This document shows, one piece after another, positions 1 to 10,679 of a stretch of 64,000 nt of DNA. Below the pieces are notes generated by a model, which searched no databases, had not been told where the DNA came from, and saw only the letters and a program-made list of their open reading frames with translations. A program made the position numbers and the translations under genes. Source of the DNA: Sanderia malayensis (taxonomy: Eukaryota > Cnidaria > Scyphozoa > Semaeostomeae > Pelagiidae); contig RQOL01000532.1 in NCBI GenBank assembly GCA_013076295.1, forward strand, positions 3,162,001-3,226,000. Direction: 5' to 3'. Every line of letters starts with the position of its first letter. Position 1 is the stretch's first letter.

Positions 1-1
1 A

Positions 2-268
2 AAGTTTGATAAAAGCAGACAGCAGTATCAGTCAGTGGATAACAGCAACCTGGCCAGAGGAGGAATGACGCAAAAAGGCGCAGGGAGCGGCCGGCAAAAA
101 GCATCAAGCAACCATCGTACACGTAGAAGCAGTCGAAAACAAAAGAAAAAGCAACGCAACAACGCATTCTGGACTGATGCGACTAGTCCATCTTTATCAA
201 TCGATGATTTGGATAGGCGAACACCAACTGATAGTGTTTTCAGAGTTATCAAAACACCTTTACTGTAG
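2..268 (+). CDS. C-terminal exon of an unidentified gene (5' part outside window)
   Basis: The frame is open from base 2 and ends at a stop at 266-268, giving about 88 residues. The segment is strongly basic in the middle, with Arg/Lys/Ser runs around residues 35-55, and ends in a Ser/Asp-rich stretch (WTDATSPSLSIDDLDRRTP) and a hydrophobic tail (VIKTPLL). Such composition suits an intracellular, disordered C-terminus. I see no conserved domain and do not recognise the family. The first candidate start inside the window (base 65) is not convincing, because the frame stays open upstream of it to the window edge. It is followed immediately by a transposon block starting at 274. It could also be a chance ORF; the low-complexity basic composition does not exclude that. 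Confidence 0.45.
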   Translation, partial: KFDKSRQQYQSVDNSNLARGGMTQKGAGSGRQKASSNHRTRRSSRKQKKKQRNNAFWTDATSPSLSIDDLDRRTPTDSVFRVIKTPLL

Positions 269-1215
269 TGTTACGTAAAAACCCGCATATAAGAATCTGT
301 AAATTTTCCTTCCAGGCTATTGTTCCAAGACAATAGGCTATTGTTTTGTCTATTGTTTTGAACAGTGAAATCACCCTCAGGGGCGGATCCAGCATAAAAT
401 CTGACCGACGCTCTATTGCAGGCTTTTGGGCGTGGCCCATAAACTTTTCGTCGGCCACGCCCTTCTAGATATTAAATGTAACTAATAACAATTTTGGCAC
501 CTCCAGTGCTGAATGCTGATCAAATTTTGCTTTAACGTGGGCAGTGAAAACATTGATAGAATACAACGAAGTTCAATGTAAGCGAGGCACAGTTTTTGTT
601 GCCTAACACCAGCTTCAAAATATATCAGAATATTTCATACTACAACTTACATAATTATTAAACTATTAAATTGAACAAAACTTAACAGAACAATTATCTC
701 ATCAGCATCAGACGATGTTTCTGTATGGGAGTGAAATTGTTATTGAATACCTAGACAATTTCCATCTCCAGCTGTGCTGTGGGGACAGTTAGATACAACG
801 CAGTGATAATGTGAATTGTTATAGCATGAGAATTTGTTTTTGTTCAAGATCTCAATGCTGTACTTGATTCAAAACTAGGTTAAATTGAAACTTTGTGTTC
901 TTATTCCATAAATGACGCAGTTCATCCTGAAATTTTTGGCTATATATGTATAGTTTTATTATATTGTAAATTGCAATGTGTTTGCTAATGGGCCTATTAA
1001 AGGGGAATACATTACACTGATACGACAAAGATGCTACAAACTTGATACTTTGAGAACTTGCTAGTAAACAATTGGAAGCATCTTTCTCGGAAGTTTTAAA
1101 GCTTTTCTTCGTATAGCTCATTCTCGACGGAGAAAGAGAAATTTAATTCCTTGTTATCAAACGCCAAAATCAACGCCATTTTGAAGGATACATTTTGCAA
1201 CAAAAAACCCAACTC

Positions 1216-1639
1216 CAGGGTTGCCACATCCCTTTGGCCAGTGGAGGCCAGAGTTAGATTCGCGGGAGGCCAAATTCTTGCCCCTTGTAGCCAAATTTTC
1301 AAAAGACAAAAGTCATTGTTTTAGAACAAAGGATTCAGTGTCTCAGAACAAAAGACGCATTGTTTAAAATACAAAAAACAAATTACGCATACAAGGAGCT
1401 GCCATGAGATAATTACGTCATGGACAGATGTCAGCGGATGTAGCGGGTTTTCCTTTGATCTGAAGGGATGAAACTTGTGAATTCGATGAATTTGTGACTG
1501 AAACTATTATTTATGACAGAATTTCTCAATTAGGCCAGATTTACTGTGGAGGCCAAACCAATTTTTCGGTAGCCAAACAAGTTCCAATTAGGCCAGATTT
1601 TTCAAATTTGGCCTCCAAATAGGCCAAATGGCAACCCTG
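1216..1639. mobile_element. hAT-type MITE nested inside the 378-2268 element
   Basis: Terminal inverted repeats CAGGGTTGCCA / TGGCAACCCTG are flanked by a perfect 8-bp target duplication CCCAACTC (1208-1215 and 1640-1647), as made by hAT transposases. The 424-bp element is non-coding. Its sub-terminal regions repeat the motif AGGCCA(A/G)A in both orientations (for example 1238-1275 and 1530-1625), which could be transposase-binding sites. Confidence 0.85.
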
Positions 1640-1689
1640 CCCAACTCAACACAACACAACAGTTTATGTTTATTTGCAGTGTTGTCGAT

Positions 1690-1965
1690 CGAGAGCTCAG
1701 CGTTCATCTGATTGGCTTGCATCATTGGAAATGTAAAATGATTGGTTTGCATCAGTAGGGGATGATTCTGATTGGCTTGTATCAGTTTTTTGAAATTGAC
1801 AAACGCTCCCCGTACTATCTCATAAGCAGCATTGATAATTCTGATTGGCTTGCATCAGTAGAGAGAGAAACGTGATTGGTTTGCATCAGTTATTTGAAAT
1901 TGACAGACGCTCCCGCCACTTTGTCGTGAAGCAGCATCCGTAATTCTGATTGGTTTGCATCTGTT
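1690..1965 (+). repeat. Degenerate array of GATTGG(C/T)TTGCATCAGT repeats
   Basis: At least six imperfect copies of a motif of about 17 bp, GATTGGCTTGCATCAGT, are scattered through the distal part of the hAT5-like element. A longer block containing GAAATTGACA(A/G)ACGCTCCC occurs twice. The core ATTGG is the reverse complement of a CCAAT box, so the array could act as an enhancer or as sub-terminal transposase-binding repeats. Both functions are inference. Confidence 0.6.
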
Positions 1966-2323
1966 TCTTTGCACACTTGCGTTTTAAAGGACAAAGGCTC
2001 AGTGGCAAGGCAAGAAGTGTTGCCACTTATTTGTCAACGGCTCCAAGCCCGTAAAAATGGGTGAATGAAATATTTACTTCCGTCTATAGGGGGGAAACGA
2101 TGTAAAGGAAACGAATAAATAGATTCGGGCAAAACGTTATTATTCGAACTCGGATGAAAAGTTTTAATTTCTTTTTCAAAGTGAAAATAATGGTAAAATT
2201 TTTAATATTTTCCCAACAAATCTGACCGACGCATTTGCGTCTGTTGCGTCCGTCTGGATCCGCCCCTGACCCTGAAGGTTCTTAATCCTTTTTACATTTT
2301 TTACCCACGGTAGCCCTGTCAAT

Positions 2324-2415
2324 CAAAATAGACTGCTATAAATAATATAGATTGCTATAAATAATATAGACTGCTATAAATAATATAGATTGCTATAAAC
2401 TGCTATAAATCAAAA
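2324..2415. repeat. Short tandem repeat, unit about 21 bp (TGCTATAAATAATATAGA)
   Basis: About four imperfect tandem copies of GACTGCTATAAATAATATA lie just inside the right end of the outer MITE. Alternate units read ACTGC and ATTGC. The repeat is non-coding. Confidence 0.7.
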
Positions 2416-2453
2416 TAGAATCAAATGGTTCTTATATGCGGGTTTTTACCGTA

Positions 2454-3138
2454 TATCATATTTTGTTGTATATTCGATTTTGTATATGGTCAATTTTGTA
2501 TCTGGAGGTTCCCAAGTCTGACATTAGCGCTCCTTAAATAAGTTTTATATGAAAACATTTCGTAGAAATTTTCATTGTATTTTTCAACTCTTAGATTTTT
2601 TAATTGTTTAATTTTTTAATCTTAATTTTTGGATTCGTCATGCATACTTCGCTCAAATAAACCAACATGATCAATTTCTGATCATTTCTTCGTCTTGAAG
2701 CTGAGTAACTAGTTACTTTCACCAACTGTTCAATACATTAAGCAGCACCAGTTTAAAACGTTTGAATGGACTAGCCATTATCACAGAATAGAGAAAGAAG
2801 CAGAAAGGTGGCCACTCCCATCGGTTCCTTCAATGTTTTTCAAGTACGCAGTCTTAAGTGGTGTGAATTGGTGGCTCAAACTCATTGTCGAATCGAGGCT
2901 AGTGTCTCTATTTATTTGGTACACAAGGGCCAACGCGTTCGCGCTACAACGTAGCGAAATATGAAAGTTAAATTCACTCATATATTACTCTGACTTTTCA
3001 TTGGAAACAAGAATCAAAGCTCAATATCACGTAAATTAAAAACAAACTTTGTTTTTGTCCATTCTACTTGGTACACCGATATCTTCTCAAACCAAACTGA
3101 CCAAAAGAATTTCAAGGTGAATTGGAAAGCCTTAAACT
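2454..3138. other. Intergenic AT-rich sequence upstream of the secreted gene pair
   Basis: I find no credible ORF, splice-bounded exon or inverted-repeat element here. The sequence is AT-rich with short T runs. The conserved promoter block of the next gene begins at about 3139. Confidence 0.5.
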
Positions 3139-3272
3139 TTTGCTACAGTGGCTAGGTCCATTGTTTTTTGTGTAAAAATCCAGACAGAAAATTGTATAAA
3201 ATGAAGGTTACGGCTTCGCCAGCACTGATTCATCAGCCTGTGGGTGCCTGGAGAAGAAACGAGTAACTAGAG
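3139..3272 (+). promoter_or_regulatory. Promoter and non-coding exon 1 of secreted gene copy A
   Basis: A block TTGCTACAGTGGCTAGGTCC (from about 3140) is shared with the promoter of copy B at 8271. A TATA box (TATAAA, 3195-3200) follows, then a short transcribed leader that ends in a consensus donor (exon end about 3272, gtaggt). Conservation of the block, TATA and donor in both tandem copies, while the surrounding sequence has diverged, argues that these are functional. Confidence 0.65.
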
Positions 3273-3554
3273 GTAGGTTTGCAGGATATTCTCTCTCTCT
3301 CTCTTTCTTTGTTGAGCTACGATTTGTTGAGTTCATTACTTTCCTTATATATGTCATCTACGTCTGTGTTATAAGAGCCCCTTGACAGCAAAGAGATATA
3401 TGTACCACACTGCAGATTTTGCGCCACATTTTTGTCGAAAAATTCTCCCTTTGATATTCGCTTTAATTGACCTCGAGGCTCTCTTGACATTTTGTATATT
3501 TCTAAACATACTTCGGTTAAAATATCGTCTTCTTTGCAGGAAAAATAGAGAGAA

Positions 3555-6500
3555 ATGGCTTTAAAGTTGATGCTCATCGTTTTGCTTGGGCTAACAGCCG
3601 TATACGGTATGAAGTTTGTCCGATACTCATGCTAAAACGTTATGCCACTCCCTGTTTCACATCGTACGATCATTACGATTTCTGCACTTACCCTGAATGC
3701 GGTTTTCATCTTCGTAGCTGTTCCAGCGCCTGAATATGACGATGAAGACAATGCTGATCTGGAAGGTGAGAAAACAAAGACGATAAGTACCCAGTTGCTC
3801 GCTTAAATTGCGTTGACAATGTAATTTTACATAGCGCAAATAAATGTGTTAATTATGTGTACTTCTATCGCTATCATTTTTTGCGAATTTGATCCTTTTG
3901 ATGCAAAACTCAAAGGACCCTTCAGGTGACATGCAACAGATGGCTTTTAGCTGCGTGAGGTCACGCTGGACCCCTGCTTTTCAGCCCCGCAAGCAAGCTG
4001 GAAATTTTCGCACGCGCCTGTTTTCTTTATAAAACACTGTTCATAACATGCCAGCACTCAAAAATCAGAAAAGGATAAGAAACTTGACGCAAAAAACCTT
4101 AAGAAGCTGATTTAATGTTTAAAACATCCAAAAATCCACTAACTTTTGGGTGGGCGGAGTAAAACTCACAATAAATAGCTGGACCAACGAAATCGGGTGG
4201 GGCAGCCCTATTTCTTCACTATTTACGCGCTGTTTTACGAACTGAACCCACCTTAAAAGCAAGTTTTCAAAGTCCCTTATCTCAGACCATGTTTTGAACA
4301 AATCGTGGAATAAAACATTCCTTAACAGTTCCTGACCTTTAGCTTTACATTTAGTGAGCAAAGATAGCAAAGACGCAAAATACGCCCATTTTTTATGAGA
4401 AACTATGCAAAATTTTCGTACCAGGGGTTCTTGGTTTCTTAGGGTTTCGTACCCAATTATGGTACGAAAAGTTTCTTAGCAAGTTTTTTTAAATTGTTGG
4501 GATTTGTTACAAATCTGTGGGAATGAAGTACGCAAGTTGTTTTTAACATATTTTTGGTTAAAACAACATAGAAAGTTTCTTAACTTTTTTCAGTCACAGT
4601 CACACAAAATCTCATACCAAAGTTTCTTAAGTTTGAAAATAGGGGCCTATGGTTTCTTATAAAGGGTGTCTTATAAAAAAATGGGTGTACATTGCAATTC
4701 GAATTGTGCTGACAATGGTGGCTAAAAACAGGTTCAAAAACTCGAAGAGAGCAAACAATAAATTGCACCAAAAAGTGCGATGGCATACGTTTGATTTTCA
4801 GTTACTCGCAGTGATAAAATTATTCAATTTTGAAAAGCTCCTTGGGAAATTCCCTGTTGCTTGAATTGTATCTTCTTCTCAAGCCATTCAGCATCGAGCC
4901 CAAAGCTAGATTCACTACATTGCGTCCCTGTGTTTCGCTCGCAACTTGCTCAACATAAGGCAACGACAACGGAGCGAGAGAAAGCGAGTGAGGCACAGGG
5001 ACGCAATGTAGTGAGTCTAGCCCAAAACCAGTCAGATCAGCTTGAATGTGCGCATGCGTCTCACATTTTTTATATGAAAGAGGATGCATTGGCCTGGCGC
5101 CATTCAAACTTACATGAAATGAAGCATGGTCCATCAAATTATTGTTTAAAGTGCACCCTCTACTTCAAACATGCGGAATCGCAAAGAAATTCCCACAATA
5201 CCTAATAAGGACATTTTACACAAAAAATGAAGAAAGAGGGCCTGTTTGTTAGAGTTGCATTTAACCAGAACGAAAGGCAGTGGTTTTATTTTGACTGTGT
5301 GGTTTCAAACTAGACAATGATCAAAAAACCGTAACTAAATGTAATCAAGTGAAGCAACAATCAAAAAGGGAATATGTGCAGCCAGATGAAAATAATCAAA
5401 TTCCCTAACTCCGATTACAATACAGAGAAACAGTTGGTTCATCACTCTGTGGCTCCATGCCATCATGTGATAAAGCTTGATCTGATGATCGCTGCGATTA
5501 ACATACCACATTGAAAGATAATTTGGTAAAGTAAGGGGGGGGGGTGCGACACAAAGACTCTGTGGCCAATGAACATGGGTAAGTGGTTGGCGCATCACGT
5601 TAAATGGCTATGATGTAGAAAGTGTCAATTTTGTATCACTAAACAGTGGCACAATCAGGAAATAACAAGAATATGTAAACGTTGGTCCTAATTTCACTGT
5701 GACGTCGCAGTGTGAAGGAGATTTCGCAAAACGTATACCTCAAGGTGAAGTTAAAGTAACATACAGTTATCAGATGCATATCAAACTCGTATCAAACCAA
5801 CCAGTACAGCTTTGACTTTCAAATAAAAGGCTACTGTATGCAATTGGCAATAAGAAGTTACACGTAAGGCAATGGAAGGATTTTCAAAGCCTTCGCCTCG
5901 AATAAATATCTAAGCTTTTGATTTGGGGATTGAAAGTAGAATAATAAGAGCATGTGAATACAGAAAATAGTAATGAAGTAATCCGGCCCGGCTTAACAAA
6001 ACATAGTGCACTACGCTTCACCAGTCCACACCCTAAACAGAAATTGATCTGCATAGCTTGCTGGTGATTGGCCAATAGTTAACTGATTCCGTCTACCTCG
6101 TGGGTATTTAATCCTTGAAAGATTACAGTAGTTAACTTTGCGTGAAGAACAACGAGGTATTATTGCACAAAATATTCTCACTGTGATGTATTCTGACACG
6201 TGACCAGGATAAGATGATTTATGTATTTTCTGGTATAATCCGGGTCCCATCTCCCAGAGGAGAATAAGCACATATATATTGGTTCCTCGTGGTCCTCGCA
6301 GTTCTCTAGCAAATGCGCACCAAGTCAGAGAATTTGGCTAAGTTTCGGTTGCCCACCCACCTCCCGCAGCGATGGAAGCCAATTCCCCCTTCTCCTTTTA
6401 AATAGAAGCCTCCTTCGCACTCGCCACATCTTATCCATATTTGATAGGAGAAGCATAGAGAATAGTGAGAATAGATTACGATGTCGACCACAGTCAAATT

Positions 6501-7500
6501 TTTCATATCCAAAACATAACCTCCTCGCGCGTGCGCTTCAGTGAATAAAAGAGATCCGTAAAAATTTCGTTTATGGATACTTGAAACTCGCAATGGCAAG
6601 GATGATGGGTAATCTGAGATTCATCAAAATTGAATCGTTAAAATTGTGTATAATAGCTTGTTAACTGCTGCGTTGTTTGCGTGCAGATCTCGCGAATTCC
6701 GTCGAAAATGAACCGAGCGAAGATGAAGAAGAGGAAGCAATGGAGGATGAAAGCGAAGACGAAGAAGATCCAAAAAAGAAGAGCAAGCACTATACAACCT
6801 GGAATAATAAATCAAAATCATTATGCATTTGCAAGCGGGCAGCAAAGAAAGGAGACGAACCAATGACCCAAGATGAATTAGACGAGGGACTCGCTGAAAA
6901 TGCCCCCAAAATGACCAGAGCACAAAAAAAGGCAGCAATAAAGATGGCTATTTTTAAACTGATCGCTCCTTACTTCAAGGCTGTCAACCGTTATTGTCAT
7001 TGCACCAAGGAGAAAAGAGTTATCAGGTAAGTGAACCCCTTGTTATCGTATCTGCACACGCCTATGTTGATTTCATGTTGCAGCAAAATCAAATTATCAA
7101 CACGACCGTGTTCAAAAGTCATTGGCTAACTCAACAATGCGACTAACCAATAAGAAAATTTGTAGCCTTGAAAGAACAATGCCATCTTTGTTGTGGCATC
7201 ATTACTGTTACAATACAATGGTTGCTGCGGCATGGATTTTTATTCATGGAAATATCTTACAAAATCGTGCAGGCTGAAAAAACAAGGATGTGGCATATTT
7301 TGTTTTACTGACCTTATGGATGTGGTCGAGTTAAAATTGAACAAAACTATACAGGTTCCATTTTTGATAATGACAATTATGAATTTCTCTTTAGCCTGCT
7401 CTACTACCATAATATGTGGGAGAAAACAACCAAGGCAGCGAGTCGTTACGCGAGAATCATCAACTATCTCATTAAGTCTCTTAAAAAAACTAGTGGTTGA
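3555..7500 (+). CDS. Small secreted protein with two CxC motifs, tandem copy A
   Basis: Coding exons are 3555-3606, 3718-3765, 6687-7026 and 7395-7500 (181 aa), with intron phases 1, 1 and 2, all GT-AG. A non-coding first exon ends near 3272. Residues 1-18 form a signal peptide (MALKLMLIVLLGLTAVYA). Residues 19-61 are extremely rich in Glu/Asp with hardly any basic residues. The rest (63-181) is basic and probably helical, with CIC at 80-82, CHC at 137-139, and a C-terminal amphipathic Arg/Lys/Tyr segment encoded by the last exon. The likely path is secretion followed by removal of the acidic pro-region. Acid-pro/basic-core layout is common to antimicrobial and other cationic secreted peptides, but I recognise no family and assign no activity. 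Copy B at 9279 has the same exon structure. Intron 3, about 2.9 kb, holds a hairpin repeat. Confidence 0.85.
4905..5019. repeat. Fold-back repeat inside intron 3 of copy A
   Basis: TAGATTCACTACATTGCGTC at about 4909 is repeated in inverted form at about 4993-5018 (GACGCAATGTAGTGAGTCTA). The arms are about 26 bp with one mismatch, around a spacer of about 60 bp. No target duplication or coding potential is evident. It is probably a small fold-back transposon or hairpin. Confidence 0.6.
5210..6686. other. Remaining intron 3 sequence of copy A
   Basis: This is intronic sequence with a run of G (5537-5546) and no supported exon. The polypyrimidine tract and acceptor GTGCAG immediately precede the next coding exon at 6687. 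Confidence 0.5.
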
Positions 7501-7663
7501 AAGCGGACTATGGACGGAAGTTTTTACTAAAACAACAAGCCGAACTTTTTCCCATGTAACCGACGTATTTTTGCGCTTTTTATATTTTCTAAACGTCCTG
7601 TAGGGGACAAATTTTTATGTGCTATTCTTGACATTTAATCTGTGCACTTATCCTTTGACGAGC

Positions 7664-7669
7664 ATTAAA
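7664..7669 (+). terminator. Probable polyadenylation signal of copy A (ATTAAA)
   Basis: ATTAAA lies about 165 bp after the stop. It sits in a 3' block (ATTAAAAAAT..CGTGTT.TCTTTATT) conserved at the same relative place in copy B (10680). Confidence 0.55.
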
Positions 7670-7734
7670 AAATTCGTGTTCTCTTTATTTATTTTCTCGC
7701 TTATGCGCTTTCTTCATTTGAAATTGCAAATTAC

Positions 7735-7990
7735 ATTTTAACCGCTGGTCAGCAAAGCGAGGTTATATCGGCCAATGTAAAATGAAGCAAGAAAGAAAGT
7801 AAACTAATTCTCTGTTGTTCGCAGTTTCATGCTTTTGCAATCATCAGACAGACCATATTTGGTAATAATGTGCGTGCTTCAGCAAAAGCAAAAGCGTGTT
7901 CAAAAGTAATTGGCTAACTAAACAATGTGACCGACCAATAGGAGGATTTGTAGCCATAAAAGAACAATATAATAATATAAGAATAAAATC
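7735..7990 (+). pseudogene. Degenerate fragment of a third copy of the secreted gene (3' flank and intron 4-like sequence)
   Basis: 7740-7790 (CGCTGGTCAGCAAAGCGAGG...) matches the 3' flank of copy B at about 10758-10810. Then 7855-7990 repeats the intron just upstream of the last exon of copies A (about 7050-7190) and B (about 10040-10160), including CGTGTTCAAAAGT(A/C)ATTGGC. No coding exon survives. The order suggests a decayed duplicate or an unequal exchange between copies A and B. Confidence 0.5.
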
Positions 7991-8269
7991 TTTGGATATT
8001 AAAATGCCAATGACAACAATGCCAATGAGCACGAATAGAAAACGGGACACAAATGTAATTAGTCACGAAAATAACAGTCACCAAAAAGATATTTGCTAGT
8101 AGGGCATCATGGACCACCTGGTAGGGAAATTTAAAGATCTGGTGGCGAATTTACCCAGTAGTTTCTATGATAAAAAATCCCTCGTCCAGTGGCATAAACT
8201 CCTTCTCTGGGCGGCAATATTGCCCCCCCCCCCCGCTGACTAGTCTAAGTATGTTACAGACATATGGGA

Positions 8270-8414
8270 TTTGCTACAGTGGGTAAGTCCATTGTTTTTC
8301 TTATCAAATACTGTTGCATAATGTAAAAACCAGACAAGCAGAGAAATGTATAAAAAGACATCAACAACACGCATTCATTACTCTGCTGCCTGAAGAAGCA
8401 ACAAGCGACTCGAG
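8270..8414 (+). promoter_or_regulatory. Promoter and non-coding exon 1 of secreted gene copy B
   Basis: TTGCTACAGTGGGTAAGTCC (about 8271) matches the copy A block with two substitutions. The TATA box is at 8349-8354 (TATAAA). The leader exon ends at 8414 before gtaagc, in the same relative context (ACTCGAG/gtaagc against ACTAGAG/gtaggt in copy A). Block-to-TATA spacing is slightly longer than in copy A. Confidence 0.65.
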
Positions 8415-8476
8415 GTAAGCTGGCGTGAAGTTCACGTCTCCTTCTTTGTACAAATTGGCTAAATCTTTGGTTTTAA

Positions 8477-9020
8477 CATAGGCGTAGAGTTATATTTTCT
8501 CCAGGGGGGGCTCAAGTGGAATTTTTTTGGAAACTTCATTCTGGGTTTCTTATGATACGGGAAACAAAAAAAAGTAATATCAGTTTAAGCAGTAACCTTT
8601 CTACTTGGGTACCCAAAACGTATTCTTTCTAAGAGTTCATCGGTCGAAAAATGCATAACGTCATCTTTGTGAACGTTCATAATCGCAACGGCGTTCAGTC
8701 GCTCTTGAGACATTTTTGATCTCAGGTAACTTTTTAATCGCCTTAGGCCTGAGAATGATCTTTCTGCTGTACAACTTGAGACACTCTTATAATTTATAAT
8801 AGAAATTCCGATGTCGGCTAACAACAGGGTGTTTGTTATCTCAAAGATCTGAGTTGTGAAAGTTAGTGAGAAATTTCTACTTCCCAAAGCAACATCTAAC
8901 GGATACAGCAACAGCTAAATGATTGAATGGACCGTTAATTTCTCAGGGGGGCTGCGCCCCCCCTGAGAAGGACCCAGGAGGGGCTTGAGCCCCCGAGCCC
9001 CCCCAAAGTCTACGCCTATG
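8477..9020 (-). mobile_element. Internally deleted hAT transposon in intron 1 of copy B
   Basis: The ends are CATAGGCGTAGA and its inverse TCTACGCCTATG, flanked by the perfect 8-bp duplication GGTTTTAA (8469-8476 and 9021-9028), which is diagnostic of hAT. The 544-bp element keeps only the 3' part of its transposase gene (8585-8911, minus strand) and G/C-rich sub-terminal repeats near 8503-8515 and 8945-9003. Copy A lacks it, so the insertion followed the A/B duplication. Confidence 0.9.
8585..8911 (-). pseudogene. hAT transposase remnant (C-terminal dimerisation region)
   Basis: This open segment of about 108 codons contains CTAERSFSGLRRLKSYLRSK followed by MSQERLNAVAIMNVH. That is the conserved hAT dimerisation signature (E-R-x-F-S-x-L-x-x-[IVL]-K...R-L..L..L..H) at the transposase C-terminus. 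The N-terminal BED finger and the catalytic core are absent, so it cannot encode an active enzyme. The first in-frame codon near 8911 is not a real start. Confidence 0.85.
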
Positions 9021-9278
9021 GGTTTTAACGTAGCTATTTATAATTATCTCTACTTGTTGTACTTTCTATCTCATTCCTTCGTGTATCTGTGTCATAAAAA
9101 CAACTCGATTACATGGAAAGATGAAAAATACTGGGTTGAGTGTCTTCCGCGGTTTTTTGCTTGAACAATCGTTGGCATTTTCGACCTCGCCCTTCGATGG
9201 TCTCTTGGCATTTGGTTTACTTCTAAACATACCACTTCGGTTAAAATATCGTTTTCTTTGCAGGAAAAATAGAGAGAA

Positions 9279-10518
9279 ATGGCTTTAAAGTTGATGCTCA
9301 TCGTTTTGCTTGGGCTAACAGCCGTATACGGTATGAAGTTTGTCCGATACTCATGCTAAAACGTTATGCCACTCCCTGTCTGTTCCGCATCGTACGATAA
9401 TTACGATTTCTGCACTTACACTGAATGCGTTTTACTTCTTCATAGCTGTTCCAGCGCCGGAATATGACGAAGATGACAATGCTGATCTGGAAGGTGAGAA
9501 AATAAGTTCCTCGCTCAAGGTGTTTATGAATGCAAGAAACCTGGTTAATCTGAGATTAATCTAACATGAAAAATTTTTGACAACTTTTTTACAATTTATC
9601 ATAACGGCTGCGTTGTTTGCGTGCAGATCTCGCGAATTCCGTCGAAAATGAACCGAGCGAAGATGAAGAAGACGAAGTGATGGAGGATGAAAGCGAAGAC
9701 GAACAAGACCCAATGAAGAAAGTATCAAAAAAGAAAGTATCTAAGAAGAGGAGCAAGTACCATGCAATCTGGAATCCAAACACATTGTGCATTTGCAAGC
9801 GGGCAGCAAAGAAAGCAGACGAACCAATGACCCAAGATGAATTGGAAGAGGGAATCGCTGAGCATGACCCCAGTAAGGCCACATTAGCAACCAAAATAAG
9901 GATTGAGGGTAAAAAGCTCGCTCGCTACTTCAAGGTGGTCAACCTTCATTGTTCTTGCAGCAAGGAGAAAAGAGTTCTCCGGTAAGTCAGCTCTGTTATC
10001 TTATTATGTTATGTTATGTATCTGCACACACCTATGTCTGGTATTGATTTGCGTGCTTCATCAAAAACAAACCATTGCCCTTATGCAGTGAACCCAATTA
10101 ACCGCTGGCTAATTGAATAATGGGACCAACCAATAGGAGGAATGGCACGCTTGAAACAACAATGGGACCATTGTTGTGCTTTGATGACTGTGGCAAACCA
10201 ATCATTGCTGCAGCATGCATTGTTATTTATCCACTGGAAAATCTCATCAAATTAAACAGGCTAGAAATAGCTGCACGAAATCACTTCTCTTATGTTGTAA
10301 TGATCTCGTAAATGTGATAAAGGCAAAATGTCTCATTCCTGTATGAAATGAAGCTGTAAACGTCTTGTTGCGTTTTTGATAATGACAATTAACAATATTT
10401 CCGTTTTAGCCTGTTCTACTACCTGAATATGCTGAAGTACTCTAAAGCAGCCAGGGTAATGAGGACCTACATGAGAATGGTGGTCTTTCTCTCCAAATCA
10501 CTCCATAAAACAGGTTGA
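9279..10518 (+). CDS. Small secreted protein with two CxC motifs, tandem copy B
   Basis: Coding exons are 9279-9330, 9446-9493, 9627-9981 and 10410-10518 (187 aa), with the same phases as copy A and a 5'-UTR intron (8415-9263). The signal peptide is identical to that of copy A. The acidic segment is slightly changed, and an extra basic KVSKKKVSKKRS stretch explains most of the length gain. CIC is kept, and the second motif is CSC rather than CHC. The C-terminal helix is more hydrophobic (MRTYMRMVVFLSKSL). The best-conserved DNA is the leader, signal-peptide exon and acidic exons; the exon coding the basic core and C-terminus differs most, a pattern expected if the mature part evolves fastest. 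Function unknown; secretion is the only firm inference. Confidence 0.85.
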
Positions 10519-10679
10519 AAGCTGACCGCTGTTGGAAGCGTTTTCACTGAAGAGACAGGATTAACTTTTTTTAACCCACTTTTTTATCACCTTTTATCTA
10601 TTTTTATACGCACTGGTTGGGACAAACGTCTCTGTGCTATTGTTAACATGTAATCTGAACATTTATTATTTTTGCAAGA

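Larger units (their letters stand above)
378..2268. mobile_element. hAT-like element, 1.89 kb, inserted in the outer MITE
   Basis: Perfect 15-bp terminal inverted repeats CAGGGGCGGATCCAG / CTGGATCCGCCCCTG bound the element. It is flanked by the 5-bp direct repeat ACCCT (373-377 and 2269-2273). The related empty site near 41320-41350 supports insertion at this point. A 5-bp duplication with CAGGGG ends fits the hAT5 group rather than classical hAT, which makes 8 bp. There is no transposase ORF, so it is non-autonomous. It contains a further insertion (1216-1639) and an array of ATTGG-type repeats. Confidence 0.75.
274..2451. mobile_element. Outer TA-flanked inverted-repeat element (mariner-like MITE) hosting nested insertions
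   Basis: The ends are near-identical inverted repeats. The left end reads CGTAAAAACCCGCATATAAG and the right end, on the other strand, reads CGGTAAAAACCCGCATATAA. Each is flanked by TA (272-273 and 2452-2453), the target duplication typical of Tc1/mariner elements. Without its insertion the element would be only about 290 bp and has no ORF, so it is a MITE. A diverged relative lies at about 41246-41392. Confidence 0.75.

Noticed and set aside
5537..8235. G or C homopolymer runs (5537-5546, 8223-8234) as G-quadruplex regulators
   Set aside because: Single runs without the four spaced G tracts; insufficient evidence.
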